Source: Chrysomallon squamiferum (taxonomy: Eukaryota; Mollusca; Gastropoda; Neomphalida; Peltospiridae). Taken from it: DNA of 64,000 bases. The notes below the pieces were generated by a model, which was not told the origin of the DNA, did not search any database, and saw only the letters and a program-made list of their open reading frames with translations. This document shows, one piece after another, positions 1 through 14,005 of this stretch. The DNA lies in assembly GCA_012295275.1 (NCBI GenBank), contig CM022665.1, positions 23,899,946 to 23,963,945 on the forward strand. The letters are read 5' to 3'. The stretch's first letter is position 1; each line of letters starts with the position of its first letter. Both the position numbers and the translations under genes were made by a program.

Positions 1-323
1 AATGATGATGATGATACCCATGATTAAAACATCAATTTTTTTAAACAATTTTTATAAAAAGAAGTGATCAAATAACACCAGTATTTAAAACAATCCTAAG
101 ACAACTATATTGGAATGAAATTATTTCTGTTCCTAATCCATTCAGGATCAATATAAAGTGATAATTACTTTTCTGGGTAATGATCAAGGTTTATACTAAG
201 CAGAATTATTAGTTAAGATCATTCAAAATGAAAAACACCCACCAAAATTCTTCAAACAGCTATACTGTTTTGGTGTATGTTCTTTTAACTAATTTGTTTA
301 AATAAAACATTCAAATGTCTCAC

Positions 324-3300
324 CTGCTTTTGATTCTATTGCTGTTTGCAAAATCTTTTCACATGGTGTCATCACACCAAGATCAATAACTCTGAAAATC
401 AATAATTTGATCATTAAGTGACATTTTAATATAGAAAAAATATTTTCATTTTGTAATACTATGATCTATAGCAAATTATTTCTGTGTAATACAGTATATG
501 ATCAGTATTTTCTGTACATATTCTAATATATATAAAAGCCAAAAATATTGTGTTAAACAATTTTTTCTAATACAAAAAAATTATTTAATTATTTTAATAT
601 AATTTAATAAATCCTTAAGTATACTGAAAGCAATTAAAAAAATGTATTTACAATAGCTCCTTTGTTTTCTTTTAAATAATGATAAAATATATATATATAT
701 ATTTCTGTTTGTACTATTTCTCAAGTTTAGTTTAAATGAAAACAAGCATTACCGGTGTAATAAAAGAAATAATTTAAAAAAAAATAAAATAAAATAAAAT
801 TACCTGTAATTGTTACAACCAAGCACAACTCCTACAATATTTTTACCAATATCATGAACATCTCCTTTAACTGTTGCTATGACTACTGTTCCAACAAAAG
901 CACTATCCTAAAAATTATTTTAAAAATGGATTAATAAATTACAATATACTGATTTGTTGAAGAATTGGAAGAAAGAGAGACCGAAATAAATGGTGAAATC
1001 AAGGAAAGAGTATATGATATAGGCACTGAAAGAAAGCGGAAAGGAGAACAAGACAAAAACAGAGAAAATGATATTATTTCAAGAATTAAGTTTTCAAATT
1101 TAATATTTTTGAAATATTTCAAATGATGCACTTACAAAATCAGAAATTCCAGTCAGCTTCATCTGAGCTTCTCTTTCTTTCTCCATGTATGGAATGAGAT
1201 GAGCAACAGCCTTCTTCATCACTCTAGCAGATTTAATAACCTGAGGCAAAAACATTTTCCCTGAACCAAACAGGTCTCCAACAATACTCATTCCCTGCAG
1301 ACAAACCAAAATGACTTAATAAAACATTTTTGCTTAATACAGGTTTGGTTTTTAAGAATTTACAGGATAAAGCATTTATTGGTAATTAAGATTTAATAAT
1401 ATTTGGAGCAAATAAGTAAATGTACAGAATGCTTAAAGCTTTAAAACTCATTTTTATTTTCTATTGCTACCGTAACAGCTAAAACTAATTAGTGAAATAT
1501 GGAAGTTGCAATACCTTCATGAGTGGTCCTTCTATGATATTCAAAGGTCTTGGATATGTAACTGTGTCTTGTCTTGCTTCTTCTGTGTCTTCAACAATAT
1601 ATTTATCAATACCCTGTTTATAATACAAATTATACATTATTGTGACTTTACAGTTAGCAATGGTAATTGAAGAAGTAGAAGTAGCAACTGTCGTAATTTT
1701 AGCAGAAATAGTTACAGTTGCAGTAGTAGTAGTAGTAGTAGTAGTAGTAATAGTAATAGGATGTGAAATAACAATAATGGAAGTTGTATAGTTGTAGCAG
1801 CAATAGTAGTAGTGACAATAATAGGTGTAGTAGCATTAGCAGGCCTAGTTTTTGGATGTCATGAAACTGAGTTCAATAAAAATGGAGAATTGGCAGCTGG
1901 TAAAGTCAAAACTAACTGTAACATAAGCTGAATCAAAATCCATGGCACATCATGCACATGTATCTCTTAAAATGTTTAGTCTGTGTTGGATATAGTATTA
2001 ATATTTGTTTTTATATATTAATAATGTATCCAACAAAGATTAAAGAGGTAAGTCACCTTAACAAGAGAATGGTGTATTCTTTCCTCTACGGGCATCTTCC
2101 TCCATTCATCTGTTACACCAGCCTTCTTAGCATCTTTTCCACAGTTCTGAAACAAAATAATTCCTTAAATTCTTTTTTCATAAACAAAGGAAAAGTACAG
2201 TGGAAAAAGGCAAAGGAACATACTTATTTTGAAATACAGCATGGTTTGGCAATTAACAAGGGGTAATTGATGTTTTAGAAGAGCATATTTCCTTTATTTT
2301 TCATACCAGTTTTAAATACAATTCAAACACTTGAATGTTCAACAACTAAATTTATTCTAATCCCTGATTTACAAAATTCTCACCTCTGCATATTCCAACA
2401 GTTTTTCTGTTCCGTTTGGATCTTTGTTCCAAAGTAAATTTTCACAGAGCTCTAGCAGTGGTTTGTCAATGTCATCATACACTGGTAAACAGCCAGCGTT
2501 TACTATACCCATGTCCATCCCAGCCTGAAAATATATTTAAAACTTTTATTTTATTCATCTCAGGCTCTAAACAAAGAAAAAAAAAAAAAAAAACCCAACT
2601 TTAAAAAAAAAATAGTACATACTTGACAGAAGAATTGTTTTGAGTTTTTGTTATATACAGGTGTATGCATTCCATGCTTTGAATGAAAAAAACAGATGTT
2701 GACTTTAGTAAGTATATTGTCTGTATGTAGTTGACTCAACAAAATGAAAGAAAGAAAGAAAGAAAATTAAAACTGATGCAATTTTGTAATAAAAGATTTA
2801 ATAATAGTAAGGTTTGAAAAAGAAAACACTACAACTGTTCTATGACCTACTCTTACTGGATTAGAACATTTGATATTTTATTCTGAAAAAGATGTACCAA
2901 CGTGTTTAACACAGTAGTCATGGAATAATGCCTACTGTTAATACATTTTCACTATTTAATAATCAGTAATTACTTATTAAGCTACAGTTACTTAAGACAC
3001 TCACTTTGATAGCATGATAAAGGAAAACACTGTGCATCGCTTCTCTTATTATTTCTTTGCCTCGGAATGAAAATGAGAAATTTGATACACCTCCACTGAC
3101 ACGAGCACCTGGTAAACATTGCTAAAACAAAATAATAATAATAAAAATCATCATAACGTTTAGTTCTCTTTTTATTTTCTTCTTTTTTTTTCAAAATTAA
3201 AAGAAAGAAATATTTTTAAAATAGTATAACAGAGTAGGGTTTTTACAGTTAATGGAATTTTAAGAAAAACTTTATACAATGTTTCTGCCACGAATGAAGA

Positions 3301-6300
3301 TCTAATGAAACTGTAATGTAATATATTATTAACTGTTATTAGGAGTCACTTTCTTGTGTTATTGTGACATGTGAAAGTAAATTTAGAGCTACCACAAATG
3401 GACTATTGTCATTAACTAAGTTTATGCATACTTAGCCATTGGTAGGAAAGCACATAAGACAACTTTTTACAAGTAGCAAGTTGATACATTATCAAGGACA
3501 GATCCAGCAACCCATGATCACTCAACAAGGCAGTTAATAATTGAATAACAACTTATTACATGAAAATGGTACCAGTACCTTTATTTTCTTGGTTGCCTCA
3601 ATGAAGTCAATGCCGTATCTGTTGTGTTCTTCCATTCCTGTTGCTATGGTTAGAATGTTTGGATCAAAGATGATGTCATTTCTGTTGAAGTTCACTTTAT
3701 CCACAAGAACGTCATAGGATCTTTTACAAATTTCAAACTTTCGGGCTGAATCAGTGGCCTATTAAATACAAAATAAAATAAGAAATGTGCAGCTTACTTA
3801 TTTTTTGTAATTTATCCCATTATTTATTTATATATTTTTGTTTTTCAATTTTTTTAAGGAAAAAACAACAACTCCTCAAAAGCACAGAGACACAAATACA
3901 GAGAGATAAAAGAAGAAAATGATATTAAGAAAAAACCTTTTACTGATATAAATAGTTTCTTTCTTCATGAAAATAATATATTATTTAAGTATGTTAAAAT
4001 AAAATTTCTTGAGTTAGCAGTTTTGTTATAGGTTTTGGTCTTACCACACATCAGAAACAAAATCTCATTATTCTAATGTCAGAAAGAACAATTTTTTCAT
4101 CTTTTTTTTCTGAAGATACTTTAGAATAAATTCTCATTTATTGCTGATACTTTTGAACAGAATTATTAACTTACATTATAAATGAATACTAACCTGGCCA
4201 TCTTCATCAAAAGCCATAACAACCACAGCTGCACCATACTGTTTTATCTTTGTGGCTCTTTTAATGAATTCATCTTCACCTCCTTTCAGACTGATACTAT
4301 TTACTATACATTTAGACTGAGTGCACTTCAGACCTGCTTCTATCACGTCAAAGTTTGAGGAATCTATACACAGAGGAACCTGAAAAAAAAAATTTCATAA
4401 TTGTATTTTAGAAATAATATGATACAAAAAAAATAGTTAGATTCAATTACATTTCAAGCAGTGGTTGTATCTTTTTTTATTTATTTATTTTTTTAAAATA
4501 AAGTAACTAGTTCCATCTAAAAGTATAATCAGAATGACAGCTGACCTCCAACTTCTGAAATTCTGGATGTACCCAAGAAATTTACAATGAAAATTGTAAA
4601 TTTCAAATAAAAAGAAGTTCCCAAATGACTAGTTTAAAAATTTGTTTGGAATAAACCAAAATAAATTTGTAAATAAAATAAATCTACAAAGTCCTTAAAT
4701 TAAAAGCACAGGTCAGAAAAAGTCCACGTATTTTTAGGAAAGAATACCACTGAGATATTACATTAAAAATTACACACTGACACTTTATGCTTAATGATAT
4801 TTCTCTCTAGATACTTAGAGCAAAAACATCCTTGTCCATTAATAAAGTACAGCCATCATAAATATAACCATAAAGTAAATCTGACATCCAGAGAAACATA
4901 AAATAAAAAACCCAACAATGGTGGCTCTTTAAAATGTACCTTTGCAATGTCTGGTTCTGATGAAATCAGATTAATAAATTTGGTCATGGCTGCAACTCCG
5001 TCCAGCAAACCTTCGTCCATATTGATGTCCAGCACCTGTGCTCCATTGTCCACCTGTGTTTTAGCAACACTGAGGGCTTCCTAAAAATAACAACAATAAA
5101 ATAAATTACTGGCACAGTCTCACACTGTTTTATTAAGTAAGAATATTTTATTTAACAACACGCTCAACACATTTTAATAAATCTTTTTATATGGTTATAT
5201 ATATCCAAAATGATCAGCAAAAAAGAAACCTTCTACAGCCATGAGCTACTCTTTTTTTAATCAGCAGCAAGGAATCTTTTACATGCACCTTCCTTAGACA
5301 GAAAAGTGTAAGCTATGGCCTATAATACATTAATTTGCAGCCACTGGCTAGGATGAGAAATGTATTAAAGACAATTCTTATGATACATTATTATCATTAT
5401 TTAAAAATTAATATGGTCAGATTAAGAAATTGAACTATTCACTGTAATGTTTTCTGTTGAAACTCCATTAATAAATAAGCCATCCCAACCCAAGAGATGA
5501 AATTGCCAATTTTTTCCAAAGTTCTGTGTCAGTGACACCCAACTCAGGGTTTCATGGTGATTTAGAGTTTTGTAAATGACATCTATATATATATATAGCT
5601 TGAGGGTATAGTAATGCTGAAGATAACTATTCTGTATTCAGATGTGTATATGACTGTTCGATTTCACATTTCAAATTCATTCCACTCACTTCATAGTTTC
5701 CATTCTTTATAAGTCTGCAAAACCTTTTAGATCCTGCTACATTACATCTTTCACCAATATTAATGAAGTTTGTGTATGGTCCAACTAACATAGGTTCAAG
5801 GCCTAAAGAAAAGAAAATAATTAAGTTGTAATATTTGATAATCACACACAATTTAAAACTGATATATAATTACCAAGTACTTTCACTGGGTTGGAACAAG
5901 AGAGTGTAGACAATATTTAGATATTTACACTATGTATGGACACTACCTTTCATTATTTTGAGGCAGCTTCATGACTCCATCCTCCCAGATACTGACACTT
6001 TCTGGGTGATGAAATGATCCATGCACTACAAAATTTTGTTCCAACCCAATAATTTTTTTCATGGCATTAATAAAATATGTTTATCAAAAAAAGCTACAAA
6101 ATAAAGAAAAATAGATTTATTACAGTTTGTTATTAATATTAATAATTTTGTTACAAAGAATTTATAACATTATAACACGATCAAAGGTGCTCACACGCTC
6201 ATAAAATTTGTAATAAAAAAAAACCAGTGTTATAAACAGACAAAATAAACTAAACTTAAAATTTAATGCAATTAGTAGTACCAGATATTTCAGAAGATTA

Positions 6301-9300
6301 GCAATGTAAATCTGAATGAAGATGTATCCAATTATAAAATTGTACATGTTTATTTTTTAATTACACTGCATTAATTACAGTAATGAAATATCTTGAAGAA
6401 ATAAATGTTATTTGGCAGAACACAATGAAAATTTAATCACCTTAAATAATAAATTTTAAAAAAAGAGAAGGTTTTATTCATATAGCATTTACTGTTTAGA
6501 CCCTTGAAATCAATTAAAATACTTAAACATAGAGAAAATTATCTTTTGTTTTACTATGTTATTGATCTTTGTTAAGTAACTATAGTGACCACACCTGACA
6601 ACAACATGTAGTCATCAAACAGGTCTACTGGTGGAACACGAGGCTTACAATTACGTACTGCTTCCGATATGGCTCTGTGAATAATAATAATAATAATAAC
6701 AACAGTAGTAGTAGTAGCAGGAGCAGCAGCAGTAGTAGTAGTAGTAGAAGCAGCAGCAGTAGCAGCAGAACCAGTAGTAAAACAGTAATAATAATAAAAG
6801 CAGTAACAATAAAACAAACAATACTAACAGTAACAACAAAAATAATAAAAAAAAGGACATATAAAATATTTTTAAAAAGATGGGTTGTCATCATTGTGAT
6901 GAATTTCACTACAATGCAAATAACTTAGGACTGGAAAAATTAGGAATAATAAAGATGGAATTATGTAAATGAATAATATTTTAAAGTATGGTAAATTCTG
7001 ACATGTTAATGATTAAATAAAATAATTGTTCACACACAAACACACAAATTTTAATAACCACTAACATTTATACAGTTAGAGAGAGTCATTTATAGATTTA
7101 AAGAGTATGTCAAAAATAAAGTTACCCACTTGATGTGTTTTGGTGTGGTACCACAGCATCCACCAACAATATTCACAAGTCCATCTTGAGCAAATGCCTT
7201 TTAAAAAAGTGACAGCATTAATAATTACCAAAACAAAGATGTCAAGAGTCAAAAATATGTGAAAAAACAACTTTGGATTCATATATGTTTAACTCACTTC
7301 AACTGTTAGATTTTATTAATTCTTATTAAGTGGATGTACAAAGGAAGAAAAAAGTACTTTATCGTCAAATGTATATCTCGATATTTTTACAAACACTAAT
7401 AAAAATATTAATTTGATAATTGATATATTAGAAAAAAAAGAAAATAATAATAATAATTAAATAAATAATTTGAAAGATTACCTTTAAAAGACTTCCTGTC
7501 ATTTCAGGTGTTTCATCATAGCCTCCAAATGTGTTTGGTAATCCTGAAAAAGAAGATGTAAAATAAAGTTGATTTAAAAATTATTTAATGTGATTTTAGA
7601 ATAGTTTTTAAATATTATTACTGATGCAATGCAGTTTGAGGTTCATTTCTTGGTAGAAACAACTGATAACATTATAGTCTGCTTTAAGCAAATACTAATT
7701 TGTAAAATAACTAAACTATGTAAAAGAATAATACTCTAAGTCTAGATATTTGTTCTAATTATTATTATTATTATTATTATTTTTTTTTAGATCTAGTTAT
7801 AATAATAATAATAGTTAAAGAAAAGGAAACAGAGCCAAATGGAACAATTTGAAATTTAAAAAAAAGAGCACACAGTCCAAATTAATTAAGCTGTTGTGAA
7901 ATACAAAATGTCAGTTCACCATTAATTTTATAATGATCCAGGTTAATTATTGGCTATATACTGACTTTCACATTTCATATTTAACAATAAAATTATTCAC
8001 TTTGTTATTAATTATACAGGTATTAATCTTAAAATCCTAGATACGATGTAAAATTTAAATAAATGTAATATGTTTATTTTGGTGTTTCAGATTTACAGAT
8101 ATTAATGGCACAATAACAATGACCAACCAGCATTTGGATAACAAATGGTGAACGCCTTTGTATTTTTACTGACATTCTCAATGAAAGGCCTCATTTCATT
8201 GGCTCCAAGAGCACAGTTGAGCCCTAGGCTAAAATGTATTAATTAAAAATAATAAAATCAATTATTATAACCATCACATTCATTTTGAAAAAAAGAGAAG
8301 ATTTTAAAATTAATTAAACACCAGAAATATATTAAATATAAAAAATAAATAAATATATAAAACAATTTGATGGCTAATTTTGATGTAGGTATCATTCCAT
8401 TAGGCAAAAAACAAGGAAACCAGCGAACTAATAAGAAAATTAAGAACTGCTCAGATATTTATAACAGAAATTAAATTTAATATACTGCAATGGATTTAAA
8501 AAAATATATAATTATAAGAATAAAAAAATAAAAATAAAATAGATTCAAATTCTTTTGAGTTTCAAATTCCTGCACCTACAAAAATATGAATATGTTATAG
8601 GTAAGATTTGGTTATTCCAGTTCATAACTTACCACAAAGGGTCTGCATGCGACACGCTGATTACAAAAGCTTCTGTTGTCTGTCCAGACAGTGTCCGTCC
8701 ACTTTTGTCAACGATTGTTCCCGATATCTGTAACAAAATGGTGTTTGTTGTAGCATTTTTTTAATTTGAAAGTCTGGGGATTTATTCAGGCATGTGATTG
8801 TGTGTGTATGTCAAAATAAACAACTGTTTCTGTGGATCTCTGTGTATTTATTTATTTATAAAGTGATAGATAAGAAAATTAATTTACTTTTAAAATTTAT
8901 TCTTTTTGTTGTAAAAGGATCATTCATTATTCTTAGAAATGTTTCATTTTTCAAACCAGATTAATTTACTCACAAACAATGGAACCTCTTCGTAGCCTCC
9001 AGAAAACAACTCTTTTACTGCGTATATTGCAGCCTACAAAAAAATGCACAAAAATAAAACTAAAGAAAACTCAAAAAGGTAAAGAGATAAGATAAGATAA
9101 CTTTTATATGAAACAATATCTTTCAAATTAATTTCATTTTAGAATACTGATCAATGTAAGAGAATACTAATCATAGGTAAACAAGTGAGCAATGAGACCT
9201 CAGAAAAGTTTTAGGTTAATCAATTGACTTGATGTATGTTTGTATGTTTACATGTACAATACAGACAGCTAGCTTAGTTGTCCTACACATCCATTTAGTC

Positions 9301-11152
9301 AAGCTATAACATCAAATATTACAACCCCAAGAAAATCCAGGACTTGATTACTGTCTGACTGGTGAGGATTTTTCAATAACAGCTGAATCCTGAACAGAAG
9401 ACAAAGGTGGTTACATCACACTCGCCTTTGCATTTGCTGTATCAAAAATTGTCTCAATTAATAATATATCAACACCACCATCAAGAAGACCTTTGACTTG
9501 TTCTATGTAGGCATCTTTCAGCTCATCAAAAGCTGAAATAAAGGTAATAATTAGGAATGTTTCATAGTTAAGAGATATCTTAAGAAAGTTATATATATAT
9601 GTATATATTATGTGGGTTTTCTTTTCTTTTTCAGCATTGCATTAAATTTATTTGTTTGACTAGGTATTAATTATTATGATCATTTCTATTTCTCTCAGTA
9701 TTTCAGTTACAATGTTCTTGTTTTTCCTGTTAAGTATGACAAAAAAAAAAGAAGAAAAAAGAGTTGAATAAAATAACAAGTTAGTGAAGATATGTGTCTA
9801 GGACATCTTCCTTTTTACTGTGACTTCATTTTGTACAAAATAGTTAGGCTGAGGATGTTGTAATTTTCAGTATTTAGTCAAGTCTGTTAGGTACAAGAAA
9901 AAAAAAAAAAGAGAAAAAAAAAGATTTACTGATGTTTCTCAATTCTGGTTTCTCAACAGATGGTGACACTGACAGAGTTCGATTGGTTGGACCAAGAGCA
10001 CCAACAGCATATCTCTGTATTCCTGTAAAATATTTACACCACAATGTTTTCTATTACATTTTATTCTGTAATTTGTACTAGTCAATTAGAAAATTTAAAA
10101 TAAAATAAAGAAAGTAAATAAATAAATCATGACCATCCTTATTAATAAGTAAATAAAAAAAGAATAATAAAACCACCAATGTTGCATCATTTCTGATCTT
10201 TAAAAAAATGAGAAATATCTGAACTGTCAAAAACATGTACATACACACACAGCAACAAACTTTTCCTGAAACCCTGGATCTATTCCAGGACGTTTTCATA
10301 ATTAAACTGTATAGAAAATATTATGCATTAGTAACCTAACTTTCAAACTGCTATTCAAATGCTTCAGTTAAAACACAAAATATAAAAATGCTGGACTTTA
10401 TTTAAAAGTATTGATACAAGTATTACTGTATCAGTTACCTGTAGAAGCTGTAACATCATCACATGCATGCTTTGCTAGCTTTGCTGACTCTAAGTTCATT
10501 TTGTACACCTGATAAAGACAGCAGAAGATACATAAAACCAAGAAAAAGCTTTGCGATAACAGACAAATGATGTTTGTATGAATGTAAATTATCTTTATGG
10601 GTGTTTGTGTGTGTGTAAGCAATTACAAATGCCAATGTTAAAGTGTATCTTATTGTTTGTCAACAGATGTGTATCCAAATATAGCTGTATCTGGACACTG
10701 ATTTCTAAAAGTCTCTTTATCATTTTAGAATTAAATTAGATAATAATTTAAAAAAAAAAAGAATTACAGCACCACATACCAAGAAATTATTGTCTTTTTA
10801 CATAATAATACTTTTATTTAAAAATCAAGAAAGTCATGAAGACATAATTGCATCACATACCACAAACATAATAATTTTTTCACTATAAAACTTTGAATTA
10901 AAAACCAAGTTTCTGTTTTAACTCCACAAAATGCATTTACGTATCAACAAATTTAAACTGTAATTTATGGTTATGGTTAAGTGAAGTACCATGTGTTCCA
11001 AGCCATAGTCAGCTTGTGCTATTCTTGTTCCACTGAAAGTGTTTGTCTCAACCATATCTGCACCAGCTTCAAGATATTCCTAAATAAAACACACATTTTT
11101 GTGTTGATTACAATTGTTTGACTGCCTTGTAAATACTAACCATTATAGTGTG

Positions 11153-11203
<51 letters not shown>

Positions 11204-12879
11204 GCCTGATTTAATTATTTAATAGCAAAGAGAACAATACATTACTGATTACATATTAATATTAAAGATATTCTTGAGGCCTCATGCAGATTGTGGCCCT
11301 AAGCTCTAGCATGTTTAACTTGTTTACCTAAATCTGGCACTGTATTTACATATAAATACACACACATCATGGAGAATATGAATACATGTGTTAATTAAAT
11401 CAATAATTTTAAAAGTACCACTATAAATCAAAACAAAGGAGGAAAAAAATTTCACCTTTATCATTACTCTTTTGTGAATAATAACAATTATAGCAACAAC
11501 AATTATGCATATACTCTAGGAACATAATTATGATACTGATAATAATAACTAAACTGCACACATAATTCATGTGATTACAAGCATTTAATTTATTTATTTA
11601 TAGCCATGAAAGATCTGATGGCTAAATGCCTAAAGGTGTAGGCCTTAAATATAAAAACAGTGATGTAACAGATGTTCACTGAAATGTTAATTAACAAGTT
11701 ATACATTAACAGTACTTTATGTATTTGATAGATAACATCTGGCTTAGTCAATGACAGCAAATCATTGTTGCCTTGGAGAGGTTTTGAGTGACTTTTGAAC
11801 TCTGACCCTCGGAAGTCTTCTTCTTCAAATTTATGTTGTTGGATCATGGTTCCCATGGCACCATCCAGAACCATGATCCTTTTCTGCAGTTCAGTAATCA
11901 GTCTTTTTGCCAAACCTGGAAAAATATGAAATAATACATAAATAGGCTACTTATTTCTAATATATAAATGTGTTTATGTACCTATCACTGAATGAACTGT
12001 GTGTTTGTGTGTGTGTGTGTGGGAGGGTTATCTATGTAAATGAATGCATGTATATATTAAATAATTAATTAATTAAAAAATCAAATGATTGTTTTATTAG
12101 TATTATACACATTTTGCATTTTTTTTCTTCAAATAAACAAAAATAATAAAATAGATTCAATTTATTATCATTGTTATAAAATTAAAAAAATGTACATTTT
12201 TTCAACTGTATAAAAAATTATGTATACAGTAATAAAAGATTATTATTATATATTTTTTAATAGTTTAAATGGCTTTTATTATTGACATAAAACAAACATA
12301 GTAAATTACATTAAATTCAATACACAGAGTAATAATTACAATTTTAGAATTACACATGATGAAAGCAAATATTATTACTACAACTATTATTAGATTAACA
12401 GCAGTAGTGAAAGCAGTTATTACAGTGGTAGTATTAGTGATAGCAGAGAGATGATGGTGTAGTAAAAGTAGTAGTTGGCATTATGGGTTTAACTGTTTGC
12501 AACATACAATTTTTTTTTTACAAAAAAAAAAAAAAAAAAAAAAAATTAAAAATTAAAGTCCTAATACTGTAATAAATTTTTTTTTTTTTTTTTAAATAAT
12601 TAAAAAGTTTTAGTATGATATAAAATAAACGTAAGTAGTAACTATTTAATTTAATGACTCTACCACTAACAACAAAATAATTATATATTCAAGACTTGTG
12701 TTTCTTATCATGACATGTTTAGTAAGCACAAACACTGTTCTGATAAATCAAAACATTAAAGCACGTGTGTTGCTAAAAATAGCTACAAATGAATTATTAA
12801 TGTTAGACGGGTTTCTGGAACCTGTCGTACCCATCTGCGGATATGATTCTGCATTCCCTTTTTCTGGCTTTTTCGTCAT
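324..12879 (-). CDS. MTR: Methionine synthase, cobalamin-dependent (5' 23 coding exons; 3' end outside window)
   Basis: Transfers the methyl group of 5-methyl-THF to homocysteine through cob(I)alamin in the cytosol. Exons, 5' to 3' on the minus strand: 12831-12879, 11716-11915, 10990-11079, 10439-10508, 9930-10022, 9426-9532, 8974-9033, 8633-8727, 8128-8228, 7482-7543, 7130-7197, 6595-6674, 5690-5802, 4940-5080, 4194-4379, 3579-3758, 3005-3121, 2384-2524, 2057-2146, 1515-1613, 1136-1294, 804-907, 324-391. They join in one frame to 824 codons plus one base. Homocysteine domain: [10 protein letters not shown] near the N-terminus; zinc ligands Cys260 (GLNCALG) and Cys323/Cys324 (GGCCG). The pterin domain starts in exon 13 ([19 protein letters not shown]). 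The cobalamin-binding motif DVHDIG puts the cobalt-ligand His at 785. All these numbers equal those of the human enzyme. Exon 1 encodes [16 protein letters not shown] before the conserved [10 protein letters not shown]. The rest of the cobalamin domain and the activation domain lie left of base 1. Exon 6 ends at a GC donor. Confidence 0.97.
5888..6047. mobile_element. Short inverted-repeat element in MTR intron 13 (possible MITE)
   Basis: A perfect 12-base inverted repeat, GGGTTGGAACAA at 5888-5899 and TTGTTCCAACCC at 6036-6047, brackets about 136 bases of less AT-rich, non-coding sequence in the intron between exons 12 and 13. No target duplication was confirmed. It could be a small foldback element or chance. 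Confidence 0.4.
11147..11199. repeat. (GT)n microsatellite in MTR intron 2
   Basis: About 25 GT units, interrupted once near the start, in the intron between exons 2 and 3. A shorter imperfect GT tract lies at about 11999-12020 in intron 1. Confidence 0.9.
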
Positions 12880-12891
12880 GTTGATGATAAT

Positions 12892-12924
12892 TTACGAAGC
12901 AATCAAATATAACTCCATGGTCAT
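12892..12924 (-). promoter_or_regulatory. Upstream ORF in the MTR 5' leader
   Basis: A ten-codon reading frame (starting MTMEL, stop TAA) begins 45 bases upstream of the MTR start codon and ends 12 bases before it. It lies downstream of a TATA-like sequence, so it should be in the transcript if that promoter is used. Human MTR mRNA is known to have upstream ORFs that limit translation; a shared role here is inference. Confidence 0.5.
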
Positions 12925-13000
12925 CGTTAAAACGTATAGCCGTTCTTTCCCTAACAGTATCAAGACACAAGTGAGGACGAACACCGGGGCGTTTCGTTAT

Positions 13001-13007
13001 TTATATA
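13001..13007 (-). promoter_or_regulatory. TATA-like box upstream of MTR
   Basis: TATATAA reads on the minus strand 122 bases upstream of the MTR start codon. It is followed by a CpG-containing stretch (12973-12996) that is unusual for this AT-rich window. A start site 25-30 bases downstream would give a leader of about 95-100 bases containing the upstream ORF. Chance occurrence is possible in DNA this AT-rich. Confidence 0.4.
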
Positions 13008-13496
13008 AAGTGACATCCTATTTTCTACAAAACAACTTTCAAAATTTGAAATTAGCTACAAGTTGAATAGTGATATTAAAGAAAAATAATGGAACTAATT
13101 ATACTTTCCCTATTATTTAAAAAAAAAAAAAAAAGGATGTGCGTCTGGATATAACGTTATTTAGCTGTTTCTATTTATTTATAAACAACAAGTGCATATG
13201 CTTGTATGTGTCTGTGCATATACATATAAATTCGTAACAGATTGTGACAATTTTAATGAACGTGCAATTTTGTGAACTTGAACATTTCAGGGAAAAGGTT
13301 CGTGCTAAATTAAATGAGTGCAACTAAGTTAAATAACAAGCTAAATTCTGTTCTCAAGACTATCTGATTTTTTTAAGTTTTAAATATGCAGTTGGGCTAT
13401 GATTGTATTTGCCAAAAAAAAAAAAAAAAAAAAATAAAAATGTATTTCATTCATCCTTTATTTATTATATTTTTTGTTCCGTTTTGTTTTTTAATT

Positions 13497-13499
<3 letters not shown>

Positions 13500-13562
<63 letters not shown>
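13500..13562. repeat. (GA)n microsatellite between MTR and STX5
   Basis: About 31 GA units in the divergent promoter region. GA tracts can bind GAGA-type factors, but no role is shown. Confidence 0.95.
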
Positions 13563-13564
<2 letters not shown>

Positions 13565-13979
13565 CATTTACTACTATCAGTAATCTTAATTTCGTTCATT
13601 CAGATCTCCCCACCATACTTTTATGCAATATGTACGTCATATGCATAATAATAATAATAATAATAATTTATTAAATCTGAACAAAATTCCTAATTTACTG
13701 CTATGTTCTTGGTGTGGGGGGGGGGGGTGTCAAATAACCTGATGATGCTTCTTCTTAACGTCGATTGCTGGAGATACAAGTTACAATAAATGGTACTATT
13801 ATAATAACAAACACAATGAATAATGTGGGGTTTTATTATTATTATTATTATTTCACTTTTTATGTTTTCTTCTTTTTCTGATTATATGAATGGTTGAAAA
13901 AAAAAAAAAAAGTTTTACGTCCTTTGACAGTAGTGAGAAATAGAATTGAGTTGTTGAGGAAAGATTATTCGAAAGTGAT

Positions 13980-14005
13980 ACATGCGCAGTTGTGCGGAAG
14001 TGACG
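13980..14005 (+). promoter_or_regulatory. Probable STX5 core promoter motifs (NRF1 half-site, ETS, TGACG)
   Basis: Within 26 bases lie CATGCGCA (NRF1-like half-site, 13981), CGGAAGTG (ETS core, 13995) and TGACG (CREB/ATF half-site, 14001). This combination is typical of metazoan housekeeping promoters and sits about 600 bases upstream of the STX5 start codon. A good splice acceptor (tract then CAG) ends at about 14552, so a non-coding first exon near 14000 spliced to about 14553 is likely. The donor was not identified. Confidence 0.45.

Noticed and set aside
1-323. A further MTR exon at the left edge
   Set aside because: No stretch reads as the expected next part of the cobalamin domain, so this is taken as intron sequence.
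11590-11913. MTR exon 2 read as starting with its own initiation codon
   Set aside because: The first codon there is TTG, directly after a good splice acceptor. Exon 1 (12831-12879) supplies an ATG and the right phase.
12698-13066. 122-codon plus-strand open frame
   Set aside because: Antisense to MTR exon 1 and its leader. The minus strand carries the start codon, a donor that restores the MTR frame, and a TATA-like box; the plus-strand peptide matches nothing I recognise.
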